From Saccharopolyspora gloriosae (lineage in GTDB: Bacteria > Actinomycetota > Actinomycetes > Mycobacteriales > Pseudonocardiaceae), in the NCBI RefSeq assembly GCF_014203325.1, contig NZ_JACHIV010000001.1, forward strand, positions 310,001 through 374,000: a stretch of DNA of 64,000 nucleotides, in the 5' to 3' direction. The notes under the pieces were generated by a model, which saw nothing but the letters and a program-made list of their open reading frames with translations, searched no databases and was not told the DNA's origin. Made by a program: the position numbers and the translations under genes. Shown piece by piece: positions 16,160-27,200 of the stretch; the first letter of the stretch is position 1; each line of letters starts with the position of its first letter.

Positions 16160-17191
16160 ATGCCCGAGAGACCGACGTTCGCGGTGGTGCCCGGCGCGCA
16201 GGTGCACGAGGTGCTCAGCGGCCGGGAGCGCGAGCTGGTGGACCTGGTCGCCGACACCTACCGGCTGCACGGCGCCGGGGACACGGTGAACCCGCCGTCC
16301 TACTTCCTGCGCTTCCCGGACCGGCCGGAGTCGCGGATCATCGCGCTGCCGGCCTCGGTCGGCGGAGCCGTCGCGGTGGACGGCATCAAGTGGATCTCCA
16401 GCTTCCCGCGCAACATCGACTCCGGGCTGCCGCGCGCCTCGGCGGTGCTGGTGCTCAACGATCCGGCCACCGGATATCCGCTGGCGTGCCTGGAGAGCTC
16501 CATCATCAGCGCCGTGCGCACCGCGGCCTCGGCGGCGCTGGCCGCCGACCGGCTCAGCGCGGAGGGCCGCAGGCCGCGCCGGGTCGGGTTCGTGGGCACC
16601 GGCCTGATCGCCCGCTACATCCACACCTACCTGCTCGGCTCGGGATGGGACTTCGACGAGGTCGGGGTGCACGACCTCGACGCCGAGCACGCCGAGGGGT
16701 TCCGGTCCTACCTGGAGACCACCGGTTCCGCGGGCCGGGTCAAGGTGCACGGCGGCTGCGAGGACCTGGTGCGCGCCAGCGACCTCGTCGTGTTCGCCAC
16801 CGTCGCCGGGACCCCGCACGTGTCCGAGCCCGCCTGGTTCGAGCACGCGCCGCTGGTGCTGCACGTGTCGCTGCGCGACCTGTCGCCGGAAGTGGTGCTG
16901 GCCGCGCAGAACGTGGTGGACGACGTGGAGCACTGCCTCAAGGCGAACACCTCGGTGCACCTGGCCGAGCAGCGCACCGGCGGGCGCGACTTCCTCGACG
17001 GCACCCTCGCCGAGGTGATGGACGGCCGCGTCCGGCTGGACGCCGAGCGGCCGGTGGTGTTCTCGCCGTTCGGACTGGGCGTGCTGGACCTCGCGGTGGG
17101 CAAGTACGTCCACGACGAGCTGGCCCGCGGCGGCGAGTTGCGGGTGGTCGAGGACTTCTTCTACGAGCTGGATCGCTACGGGAAGCGCTGA
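16160..17191 (+). CDS. sbnB: N-[(2S)-2-amino-2-carboxyethyl]-L-glutamate dehydrogenase (SbnB-like)
   Basis: A 343-residue ornithine-cyclodeaminase/mu-crystallin-fold dehydrogenase of the SbnB group. The Rossmann motif VGFVGTGLIARYIHTYLL is at about residues 147-164; the N-terminal dimer domain has GIKWISSFPRNI. SbnB oxidises N-(1-amino-1-carboxyl-2-ethyl)-glutamate with NAD to L-2,3-diaminopropionate and 2-oxoglutarate. The SbnA partner follows 31 bases later and the NRPS after that, which supports supply of a diaminopropionate building block. ATG 16160 is preceded by ggag; an in-frame GTG at 16028 would add 44 low-complexity residues and is less likely. Confidence 0.9.
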   Translation: MPERPTFAVVPGAQVHEVLSGRERELVDLVADTYRLHGAGDTVNPPSYFLRFPDRPESRIIALPASVGGAVAVDGIKWISSFPRNIDSGLPRASAVLVLNDPATGYPLACLESSIISAVRTAASAALAADRLSAEGRRPRRVGFVGTGLIARYIHTYLLGSGWDFDEVGVHDLDAEHAEGFRSYLETTGSAGRVKVHGGCEDLVRASDLVVFATVAGTPHVSEPAWFEHAPLVLHVSLRDLSPEVVLAAQNVVDDVEHCLKANTSVHLAEQRTGGRDFLDGTLAEVMDGRVRLDAERPVVFSPFGLGVLDLAVGKYVHDELARGGELRVVEDFFYELDRYGKR

Positions 17192-17222
17192 GCCTCGGCT
17201 CGGCGTGGGCGGGAGACGTCGC

Positions 17223-18212
17223 GTGCCTGTCATCACGAGACCGCACGAGTTCAACGTGGACGACCTCTACGTGGACCTGCTGCGGGCGACCGGCCACCGG
17301 TTGTTCCTCAAGTGCGAGGGGTTCAACTTCGCCGGTTCCATCAAGCTGAAGGCGGCCGCCGAGATGATCGCCGCGGCCGAACGAGCGGGGCAGCTGACCC
17401 CCGGGACGATGCTGGTCGAGAGCTCGTCCGGGAACCTCGGCGTCGCGCTGAGCGTGGTCGCCGCCAGCCGCGGCTACCGGTTCGTCTGCGTCACCGACGC
17501 GCGCTGCAACCTGGGCGCCCGGCAGCTGATGCAGTCGCTGGGCGCCGAGGTGCAGGTGATCGGCGAACCGGACGCGGAGGGCGGTCTGCTCGGCGCGCGG
17601 CTGCGCCGGGTGAAGCGGATCTGCGCGGAGAACGAGGGCAGCGTCTGGCTCAACCAGTACGCGAACCCGGCGAACTGGCTCGCGCACTACCGCGCGACCG
17701 GTCCCGAGGTGCTGCGCGACTTCCCCGACCTGGACGTGCTGTTCGTCGGCGCCGGCACCACCGGGACGTTGATGGGCTGCGCGCGCTACCTGCGCGAGGT
17801 GCGGCCCGCGGTGCGGGTGGTGGCGATCGACTCGGAAGGTTCGGTCACCTTCGGCACCCCGCCCGCGCCGCGCATGATCCCCGGGCTGGGCACCGGGGTC
17901 CGCCCGCAGCTGCTCGACGAGTCCTTCGTGGACGACGTGGTGCACGTGGCGGAGGTGGACACGGTGCGCACGGCGCGGCGGCTGGTGGCCGACGGATTCG
18001 TGTTCGGCGGCTCCACCGGAACCGTGGTGTGCGGCGCGGCCCGCTGGCTGGAGCGCAACGGCGCCGGGCCGGAGACGACCGCCGTGGCGCTCGCCCCGGA
18101 CCTGGGGGAGCGGTACCTGGACACGGTGCACAACGAGCAGTGGGTCAGCGACATCTACGGCGCGGACGCGATCGCCTCGGCCGATCTCGGCGGAGGGGTG
18201 ACCGGGGCGTGA
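17223..18212 (+). CDS. sbnA: N-(2-amino-2-carboxyethyl)-L-glutamate synthase (SbnA-like)
   Basis: A 329-residue fold-type II PLP enzyme of the cysteine-synthase family. The PLP lysine is in [12 protein letters not shown], the substrate-carboxylate loop in [12 protein letters not shown] and the phosphate-binding glycines in [11 protein letters not shown]. SbnA homologues condense O-phospho-L-serine with L-glutamate, and the product is cleaved by SbnB to L-2,3-diaminopropionate. The phosphoserine-type assignment rests on pairing with sbnB. I use GTG 17223 because gggaga lies upstream; GTG 17205 is an in-frame alternative. The NRPS starts 19 bases downstream. Confidence 0.9.
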   Translation: MPVITRPHEFNVDDLYVDLLRATGHRLFLKCEGFNFAGSIKLKAAAEMIAAAERAGQLTPGTMLVESSSGNLGVALSVVAASRGYRFVCVTDARCNLGARQLMQSLGAEVQVIGEPDAEGGLLGARLRRVKRICAENEGSVWLNQYANPANWLAHYRATGPEVLRDFPDLDVLFVGAGTTGTLMGCARYLREVRPAVRVVAIDSEGSVTFGTPPAPRMIPGLGTGVRPQLLDESFVDDVVHVAEVDTVRTARRLVADGFVFGGSTGTVVCGAARWLERNGAGPETTAVALAPDLGERYLDTVHNEQWVSDIYGADAIASADLGGGVTGA

Positions 18213-18231
18213 GGTCTTCGAGGAGAGTGCG

Positions 18232-21200
18232 ATGACGGCGGTCGAGACACCGAGCCTGCCGCTTTCGGCGGGACAGCGCGACATCTGGTTCGACGAGGTG
18301 GCGGCGGCGAGCGCCGCGGGGGACTCCGGCGGGAGCGACTCCGGCGGGAGCGCCGCGTGCAACTCCGGCGGGAGCGCCGCTTACAACACCGCCGGGTACC
18401 TGGACATCTCCGGGCCGTTGGACGTGGAGCTGTTCACCCGCGCGGTCGCCGGGCTGGTGGCCGAAGCCGAGTGCATGCGCTGCCGCTTCACCGAGGTCGA
18501 CGGCGAACCCCGGCAGTGCGTGGAACCGCTGCCCGAGCCGCCGCTGCAGCTGCGCGACTTCAGCGGCGAGACCGACCCGGCCGCCGCCGCGCGGGACTGG
18601 ATCACCGCGGAGCTGGGCCGTCCCTTCGCGCTCACCGAGTTCCCGCTGTTCCGGCTGGCCCTGGTGCGGGTCGGGCCGGACCGGGTGTTCTTCTCGATGT
18701 GCATCCACCACCTGCTGTGCGACGGGTTCAGCCAGGTGGTGTTCTGGCGCAGGCTGGGCGAGCTCTACGACGCGCTGCGCACCGGTGAGTCCGCTGTGGA
18801 CGGTGCGCTGCCGCCGCTGCGCGAGCTGATCGACGCCGAGGCCTCCTACGCGGTGTCCGGGCAGGCCGGCCGGGACCGCGAGTTCTGGGCGAAGCGCTTC
18901 CCGCGGACTCTCGACCTGGTCACGCTCTCCCGCACGGACGCCGCGCCCGCGCAGCGCTTCCACCGCGCCACCGAGGTGGTGGGCCACCGCGTGCTGGAAC
19001 GGGTGCGGGCCGCCGCGCGCGAGGCGAAGGTGACCGTGCCGACCGTGCTGCTGGCCGCTTTCGGCCTCTACACCCAGCGGATGACCGGCGGCCCGGACGT
19101 GCTGCTGTCGATGCCGGTGACCGCGCGGGTGAACCGCCGGATGCGCGCGATCCCCGGCATGGTGAACAACTACGTGCCGCTGCGGCTGCGGGTGCACCCC
19201 GAGATGTCCCGCGCGGAACTGCTCAAGCAGCTCTCCGGTGAGCTCGCCGGGGCGATCAAGCACCAGCGGCACCGGGTCAGCCGGATCCGGCAGGGCATGG
19301 GACTGGCCAGCGACGACAACCGGCCGTTCGGCCCGTTCGTGAACGTGCTGCCGCAGGAGACCCGGCCGAGCCTCGGCGACTGCGAGGTCGTCGTGCACAA
19401 CCTGTCCACCGGGCTCGTCGACGACGTGGAGGTCACCGTCGTCGACGCCCCCGACGGCGGGGTGGAGGTGCACCTGAGCGCGAACCGCGCCCGGTACTCC
19501 GAGCAGGAGACCCGGGAGCACTCGGCCCGGTTCTGCGCGTTCCTGCGCCGGTTCGCCGAGCTGGACCCGGGTGGCAGGCTCGCGCAGCTGGAGCTGGTCG
19601 GCGAGCACGAGCGGCAGCGGCTGCTGCGCGCCGGCACCGGGCCGGACGGACCGGTGGACCCGGTGGACGTCGTCGTCCGGGTGCGCGAGCGCGCCGCGCG
19701 CACCCCGGACGCGGTCGCGGTCGCCGACGACGCGGGCGAGGTGAGCTACGCGGAGCTGGTGGCTCGGGCGAGCGCAGTCTCCCGCCGGGTGCCGTCGGGC
19801 GTGGTCGGGGTGCTGGCCGCGCCGGGCACCGGGTTCGTCACGGCGGTGCTGGGCGTGCTCGGTTCGGGCGCGGCGTTCCTGCCGCTGGACGTGCACGCGC
19901 CCGCGGGGCGCACCGCGGGGCTGATCGCGGACGCGGGCTGCGCCTGCCTGATCACCGATGCCGCGCACCGCGAGCTCGCCGCCGAGGTGGCCGGCTCGGC
20001 GGACGTGCTGGTGCTGGACGGCGCCGCCGACGCGGAGCTGCTGCCCGTGGCGGGCGCGGACGACGACCTCGGGTACGTGATCTTCACGTCGGGCTCCACC
20101 GGTCGCCCGAAGGGCGCGATGGTGCACCGCCGCGGCATGACCAACCACCTGCTGGCGAAGGTGGAGGACCTGTCCTTGGTCGAGGGCGATGTGCTGGTGC
20201 ACAACGCGCCGGTGACCTTCGACATCGCGGTGTGGCAGATGCTCGCGGGCCTGCTCACCGGCGCTCGGGTCCGGGTGGTGCGGCGGGACGTGGCCGCCGA
20301 CCCGGACTCGCTGTTCCCGCTGACCGCAGCGGAATCCGTGACGGTGCTGGAGGTGGTGCCCTCGCTGCTGCGGGCCGCGCTGGACGGCTGGGACGCCGGG
20401 CTCGCGGTGCCCGCGCTGAGCGCGCTGCGCCTGCTGGTCGTCACCGGCGAACCGCTGCCGCCGGACCTGTGCACCCGCTGGTTCGCCCGGTTCCCGGGCA
20501 TCCCGCTGGTGAACGCCTACGGGCCCACCGAGTGCTCCGACGACGTCACCCACGGCAGGTTCGCCGCCGGGGAGCAGGAGTTCGGCGTGCGGGTGCCGAT
20601 CGGGCGTCCGGTGCGCCGCACCAGCCTCTACGTGCTCGGCGACCAGCTGCGCCCGGTGCCGGAGGGCGTGCCGGGGGAGCTCTACGTCGGTGGCACCGGC
20701 GTCGGCCGCGGTTACCTCGGTGATCCGGCGAAGACGGCGCTCGCGTTCCTGCCGGACCCGTTCGCCGCCGACGGCTCCCGGATGTACCGCACCGGGGACC
20801 GCGTGGTGCTGCGCCCCGACGGGCAGCTGGAGTTCCTGGAGCGCCGCGACTTCCAGGTGAAGATCCGCGGCCACCGCATCGAGCTCGGCGAGATCGAAGT
20901 CGCCCTGCGCCAGGTCGAAGGCGTGGCCGACGCCGCCGTCGCGGTGGTGCCGGACCAGGCCGGGCACAAGCGGCTCGTCGCCCACCTGGTGCCGACCGAG
21001 CCGGGAACGCCGCTGGACACCGCGCGGGTGCGCGCGGATCTCGGCGCCGCGCTGCCGTCGTACATGGTCCCGGCGGTGGCGATGACCTTGGACCGGTTGC
21101 CGTTGACGGGGAATGGAAAAGTGGATCGCACAGCGCTGCCCAAGCCGGAACTCACCGCCGCCTCGGCCACCCGCTCGCGGACGCCGCAGGAGGAGGTGCT

Positions 21201-24200
21201 GTGCACCGTGCTCGCCGAGGTGCTGGGCCTGCCCTCGGTGGACGTGGACGACAACTTCTTCGCCATCGGCGGCGACAGCATCAGCTCCATCCAGGTGGTC
21301 AGCCGCGCCCGCGGCGCCGGGCTGGCGCTCACCCCGCGCGAGATCTTCCGCTGCAAGACGGTCGCCGAGCTGGCGAAGGTCGTGCAGCCGATCGGCGCCC
21401 GCGCGCTGCCGAGCGCGGCCGACGGCGTCGGCGCGGTCGAGCTGACCCCGATCGCCGAGCAGCTGCGCGAGGACGCGGGCACCCGCACCGAGCAGGTCCG
21501 CGAGTTCAGCCAGCACGTGGTGCTCGCGCTGCCGGACGGGGTGACCGCCGACTCGCTGGTCCCCGCGCTGCAGGCCGTGCTCGACCACCACGACGCGCTG
21601 CGCCTGGTGCTGCACGTGCCCGCCGAGGGCTTCTGGGCGCTGGAGACCGCGCCCGCCGGCTCGGTCGACGCGGCCGAGCTGCTGCGCACCGCCGACGCCG
21701 CCGGGGACGCGGACGCGGAGTGCGCCCGGCTGGTCCGCGAGGCCCGCGCCGAGCTCGCCCCGCAGGACGGGAAGGTGCTGCGCGGGGTCCTGGTGCGCAC
21801 CGGTGCGGGCCGCCGCGACCGGCTGGTGCTGGTGGTGCACCACCTCGCCGTGGACGGGGTGTCCTGGCGAGTGCTGGTGCCGGACCTGGCCGCCGCCTGG
21901 CGGGCGGTGGACTCCGGCGTTCCCGTGGAGCTGGGCGCGGTGGGCACCTCGCTGCGCCGCTGGGCGCAGGTCCTCGGGGAGCAGGCCCGTTCCACGGCGC
22001 GGATGCGGGAGCTGCCGGTGTGGACCGAGCAGCTGCGCGACTGCGGTCCGCTGGGGGAACGCCCGCTGGACCCGGCCCGCGACGTGCGCGGCACCGCCCG
22101 CTCGCTGCGGGTGGAGCTGTCGGCGGAGACCACCGGCGCGCTGCTCACCGAGGTGCCCGCCGCGTTCCACGCCGAGATCAACCCGGTGCTGCTGACCGGG
22201 CTCGCGATCGCGCTGGCCGACCGGCGCCACCGGCGCGGGCTCGCGGGCACCGCCTCCCGGATCGAGCTGGAGGGCCACGGCCGCACCGGTCTGTCCGAGG
22301 ACCTGGACCCGAGCCGGACGGTGGGCTGGTTCGCCTCCGCGTTCCCGGTGCGGCTGGACCCCGGCGAGCTCGACGCGGCGGAGGTCTTCGCCGGTGGACC
22401 GGCGATCGCCGAGGCGTTCAAGCCGGTGAAGGAGCAACTGCGCGCGCTGCCGGACGACGGGCTGGGCTACGGCCTGCTGCGCTACGTCAACCCGCAGACC
22501 CGCGCCGCGCTCGCCGCCGCCGGGCGGCCCGAGATCGGCTTCAACTACCTCGGCCGCTTCGGCGTGGACGAGGAGGCGGAGTGGTCGTTCACCGGCGGCG
22601 GGGAGGCCGTCGGCGTGGGCGAGCACCCGGACATGCCGCTGCGCTACGCGGTGGAGTTCGCCTCGCTCACGGAGGACCGCGCCGACGGGCCGCACCTGGT
22701 GGTGGACTGCACCTGGGCGGGCGAGCTGCTGTCCGAACAGGACGCTCGCGAGCTCATCGAGGGCTGGTTGCGGGCGCTGGAGGCGCTGGCCCGCCACGCC
22801 GCCACCCCCGGTGCCGGCGGTCGCACGCCCTCGGACTTCCCGCTGCTCTCGTTGCCGCAGCAGGAGATCACCGGTTTGGAGCGCGAGCTCGGCCCGATCG
22901 AGGACCTGCTGCCGCCGACCCCGCTGCAGAAGGGGCTGCTGCTGCAGGCCGAGCGGGACCAGGACGGCCTGGACGTCTACACGCTCCAGGTGACCGTGGA
23001 CCTGGAAGGTCCGCTGGACACCGACGCCGTCCGCGCCGCCGGGCAGGCCCTGCTGCGCAGGCATCCCGCGCTGCGCTCCGGTTTCCGCCACCTCCGCTCC
23101 GGCGAGCCGGTGCAGGTGGTGCTGCCGGAGGTCGAGCTGCCCTGGCAGGAGACCGACCTGTCGCACCTGCCCGCGGACGAGCGCGCCGCTGAACTGGAAC
23201 GGCTCACCGAGCAGGAGTGGGCCCGCCGCTTCGACCTCGCCCGGCCGCCGCTGGTGCGCCTAGGTGTGGTGCGCACCGAGCCCGACCGCTTCCGTCTCAT
23301 GTGGACGGTGCACCACGTGGTGCTGGACGGCTGGTCCAACCCGATCTTCGGCCGGGAGCTGTTCGAGCTCACCGCCAACGGCGGGGACGCGGGCGCGCTG
23401 CCCGAGGTGGCGCGCTACTCCGGCTACCTGGAATGGCTGGCCCGCCAGGACGTCGAGGCCGCCCGGGAGGCGTGGCGCGCGGCGCTGGGCACCGCGGACG
23501 AGCCGACGCTGCTGGCCCCCGGCGCGGCCGGGCACGCCCCGGAACTGCCCGAGGCGCTGGTGGTGGACCTGCCGGACGGGCTCACCGGGCGGCTCGACGA
23601 GTTCGCCCGCGCCCACCGGCTCACGCCGAACACCGTGGTCCAGGGCGTGTGGGCGATCCTGCTGGGTCAGCTCACCGGCCGCCGCGACGTCGTGTTCGGC
23701 GCGGTGCACTCCGGCCGCCCGGCGGAGCTGCCCGGCGTGGAGGCGGTGCTGGGCTCGTTCCTGACCACGCTGCCCGTCCGGGTCGACGCCACGCCGGGCC
23801 GCCCGGTCGCCGCGCTGCTCGCCGAGCTCCAGGAGCAGCAGTTCGCGCTGGACCCGCACCGGCACCTGGGCCTGCCCGAGGTGCAGCGGACCGCGGGCAC
23901 GAGCGCCGCCCTGTTCGACACGGTGCTGAGCTTCCACAACTACCCGATGTCCGACGCCCGCGAGCTCAGCGGCATCGTCCCCGGCGTGCGGGCCCTCGGC
24001 GGCGTCGCCAGGGTCGTCGCCGAATACCCGCTCGCGCTGGGCGTCTACCCCGGCGAACCGATGCGGCTGGAGGCGCAGTTCCAGCCCGCGCTGCTGGACG
24101 CCGCCACCGCCGCCGGGATCGTGGACCGCTTCGTGCGGCTGCTGCGCGCCGTGCTCGCCGAGCCCGACGTGCGGGTGGGAGCGCTGGAGTCGCTCACCCC

Positions 24201-27200
24201 GCAGCAGCGGCTGGAGGTCGAGCGCTTCGGTGGCACCATCACCGAGGCTCCGCGCGCGGTCGCCCCGGACCTGCTGGCCGAGCAGGCCCGCGCGCGCCCG
24301 GAGCACGAGGCCGTGGTGTTCGGCGCGGACTCCCGCAGCTACGGCGAGCTGGCCGGGCGCGCGAACCGGCTGGCCCGCTGGCTCATCGCGCGCGGCGCCG
24401 AGCCGGAAGGCCTGGTCGCGCTGGTGCTGCCGCGCTCGCACCTGATGGTGGAGGCGGTGGCCGGCGTGCTGGCCAGCGGCGCGGCCTACCTGCCGGTGGA
24501 CCCGAAGCTGCCCGCCGAGCGCATCGAGCACATGCTCGCCGACGCCCGCCCCGCGCTCGTGCTGGGCACCGGCGGCACCCTCGCCGGGCTGTCCGATGTG
24601 GACGTTCCGGTGGTGGCGCTGGACGGCGTGCGGGACGAGCTCGCCGCGTTCGACGACGCCCCGGTGACCGACGCGGAGCGGGCGCGCCCGCTGCTGCCCG
24701 AGCACCCGGCCTACGTCATCTACACCTCCGGCTCCACCGGCCGCCCCAAGGGCGTCGTGGTCCCGCACGGGTCGCTGTGCGCGATGATCGCCAGCCACGG
24801 CGAGCGGTTCGGCCTGGACCGCGACAGCCGGATGCTGCTGTTCGCCTCGTTCAGCTTCGACGCCTCCGTGTGGGAGATCGGCCTCGCGCTGCTGCGCGGC
24901 GGCACCCTGGTGCTCACCGACGACGAGACCCGGATGCCGGGCGAGCCGCTGGTGGACCTGATCTCCGCCGCGGGCATCACGCACCTCGGCATCCCGCCGG
25001 TGGTCGCCGCCTCGCTGCCCGCGGGCAGCGCACTGCCCGCCGGGCTCACCGTGGTGGTCGCGGGCGAGGCCTGCTCCGCCGAAGTGGTGGCCCGCTGGGC
25101 CGACCGGGTCCGGCTGTTCAACGGCTACGGGCCCACCGAGGCCGTGGTCGGCGCCACGATCAGCGGACCGCTCTCAGGCGACCAGCGCCCGCCGATCGGC
25201 GAACCCACCACCGCGCACCAGGTGCACGTGCTCGACGCGGCGCTGCGGCCCGTTCCGGTCGGCGCCGTCGGCGAGATCTACCTCAGCGGCGGGCTCGCCC
25301 GCGGCTACCTGGACCGGCCGGGCCTCACCGCCGAGCGGTTCGTGGCCGACCCGTTCCGGGACGGTGGCGAACGGATGTACCGCACCGGCGACCTCGGGCG
25401 ATGGCGCCCGGACGGGCAGCTGGACTACGCGGGCCGCTCCGACGACCAGGTGCAGCTGCGCGGATTCCGCATCGAACTCGGCGAAGTCGAATCGGTGCTC
25501 GGGGCGCACCCCGAGGTGGAGCAGGCCGTGGTCGTGGTCCGCGAGGACGACTCGGGCGACAAGCGGCTCATCGGCTACGCCGTCACCGCCGGCGGCGACG
25601 GCGTGCTCCCGCGCGGCCTGCGCGAGCACCTCGCCGACTCGCTGCCGGACTACATGGTCCCGGCCGCGCTGGTGGCGCTCGGCTCCTTCCCGCTGACCTC
25701 GCAGGGCAAGGTCGACCGGGCCGCGCTGCCGGAACCCGAGTCCGCGCCGCAGGCGGGCCGCGCACCGCGCACCCCGGTGGAGGAGATCCTCTGCCACGTC
25801 TTCGCCGACGTGCTCGGCGTCCCGCAGGTGAGCATCGACGACGACTTCTTCGCCGCAGGCGGGCATTCGCTGCTGGCGACCCGCGTGGTGGGCCGGGCGC
25901 GCTCGGCGCTGAACGTGGAGCTGCCGATCAAGGACCTGTTCGAGGCGCGCACCGTCGCCGCGCTCGCCGAGCGGGTCGGCGGGGCCGAGCGCGCGCGGCG
26001 GTCGCTGGAACCGGCCGACCGCTCGGGCCGGCTCCCGCTGTCCTACGCGCAGCGCAGGCTCTGGTTCCTCAACCGGCTGGAAGCGGCGAGCACCGGCACC
26101 TACACCGTGCCGCTCGCGCTGCGGCTGACCGGGGAGCTCGACGTGGCGGCGATGCGCGCGGCGCTCGGCGACCTCGTCGACCGGCACGAGAGCCTGCGCA
26201 CCGTCATCCCGGACGACGACGGCCTGCCGCACCAGCGGGTGCTGCCCGCGGCCGTCGCACGACCGGACCTGCCGGTGCGCGACCTCGACGAGGCCGAGCT
26301 GGGTGCGCGGCTGACCGCGGAGGCCGACCGCGGCTTCGACCTGAGCGCCGAAGCGCCGCTGCGCGCCCAGGTGTTCCGGCTCGACGCCCGCGAGCACGTG
26401 CTGCTGCTGGTGCTGCACCACACCGCGTTCGACGGCTGGTCCATCGCGCCGCTGACCCGCGACCTCACGTCGGCCTACCGGGCGCGCTGCGCGGGGAAGG
26501 CGCCGCGCTGGACACCGCTCCCGGTGCAGTACACCGACTACGCGGTCTGGCAGCGCGACGTGCTGGGCGCCCCGGACGACCCGGACAGCGCGCTCGCACG
26601 GCAGCTGGAGCACTGGACCCGTGCGCTCGCCGGGCTGCCCGAGGAACTGGCGCTGCCCACCGACTTCCCGCGTCCCGCCGTCGGCGGCAACCACGGCGAC
26701 GAGGTCGAGTTCGTCGTGGAACCCGAGCTGTACGGGGGGCTGCTGGCGGTCGCGCGGGAAACCGGGGTCACCGCGTTCATGGTGTTCCAGGCCGCGCTGG
26801 CGGTGCTGCTGACCAAGCTCGGCGCCGGGACGGACATCCCGGTGGGCAGCCCGATCGCGGGCCGCACCGACGAGGCCACCGACGACCTGGTGGGCTTCTT
26901 CGTCAACACCATCGTGCTGCGCACCGACACCTCCGGGGACCCGGAGTTCGGCGAGCTGCTGCACCGGGTGCGGGAGGCCGACCTCGGTGCCTACGCCCAC
27001 CAGGAGGTGCCGTTCGAGCAGGTCGTGGAGGCGTTGAACCCGCGCCGCTCGTTGTCCCGGCACCCGCTGTTCCAGGTGATGCTGGTGCTGCAGAACGACC
27101 AGGACGAGCCGGCCGCGCTGCCGGGCCTGGACGCGCGGGTGCAGCCGGTGGTCTCGCCGCGCGCCAAGTTCGACCTCACGGTGCAGCTCGACGAGCTGCA

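Noticed and set aside
18145-23166. A very long open frame on the minus strand opposite the NRPS, and other kilobase-long antisense frames
   Set aside because: High GC in third positions leaves antisense frames open by chance. Their translations are Arg/His/Gly/Pro-rich low-complexity sequence without domains, while the plus strand encodes clear NRPS domains.
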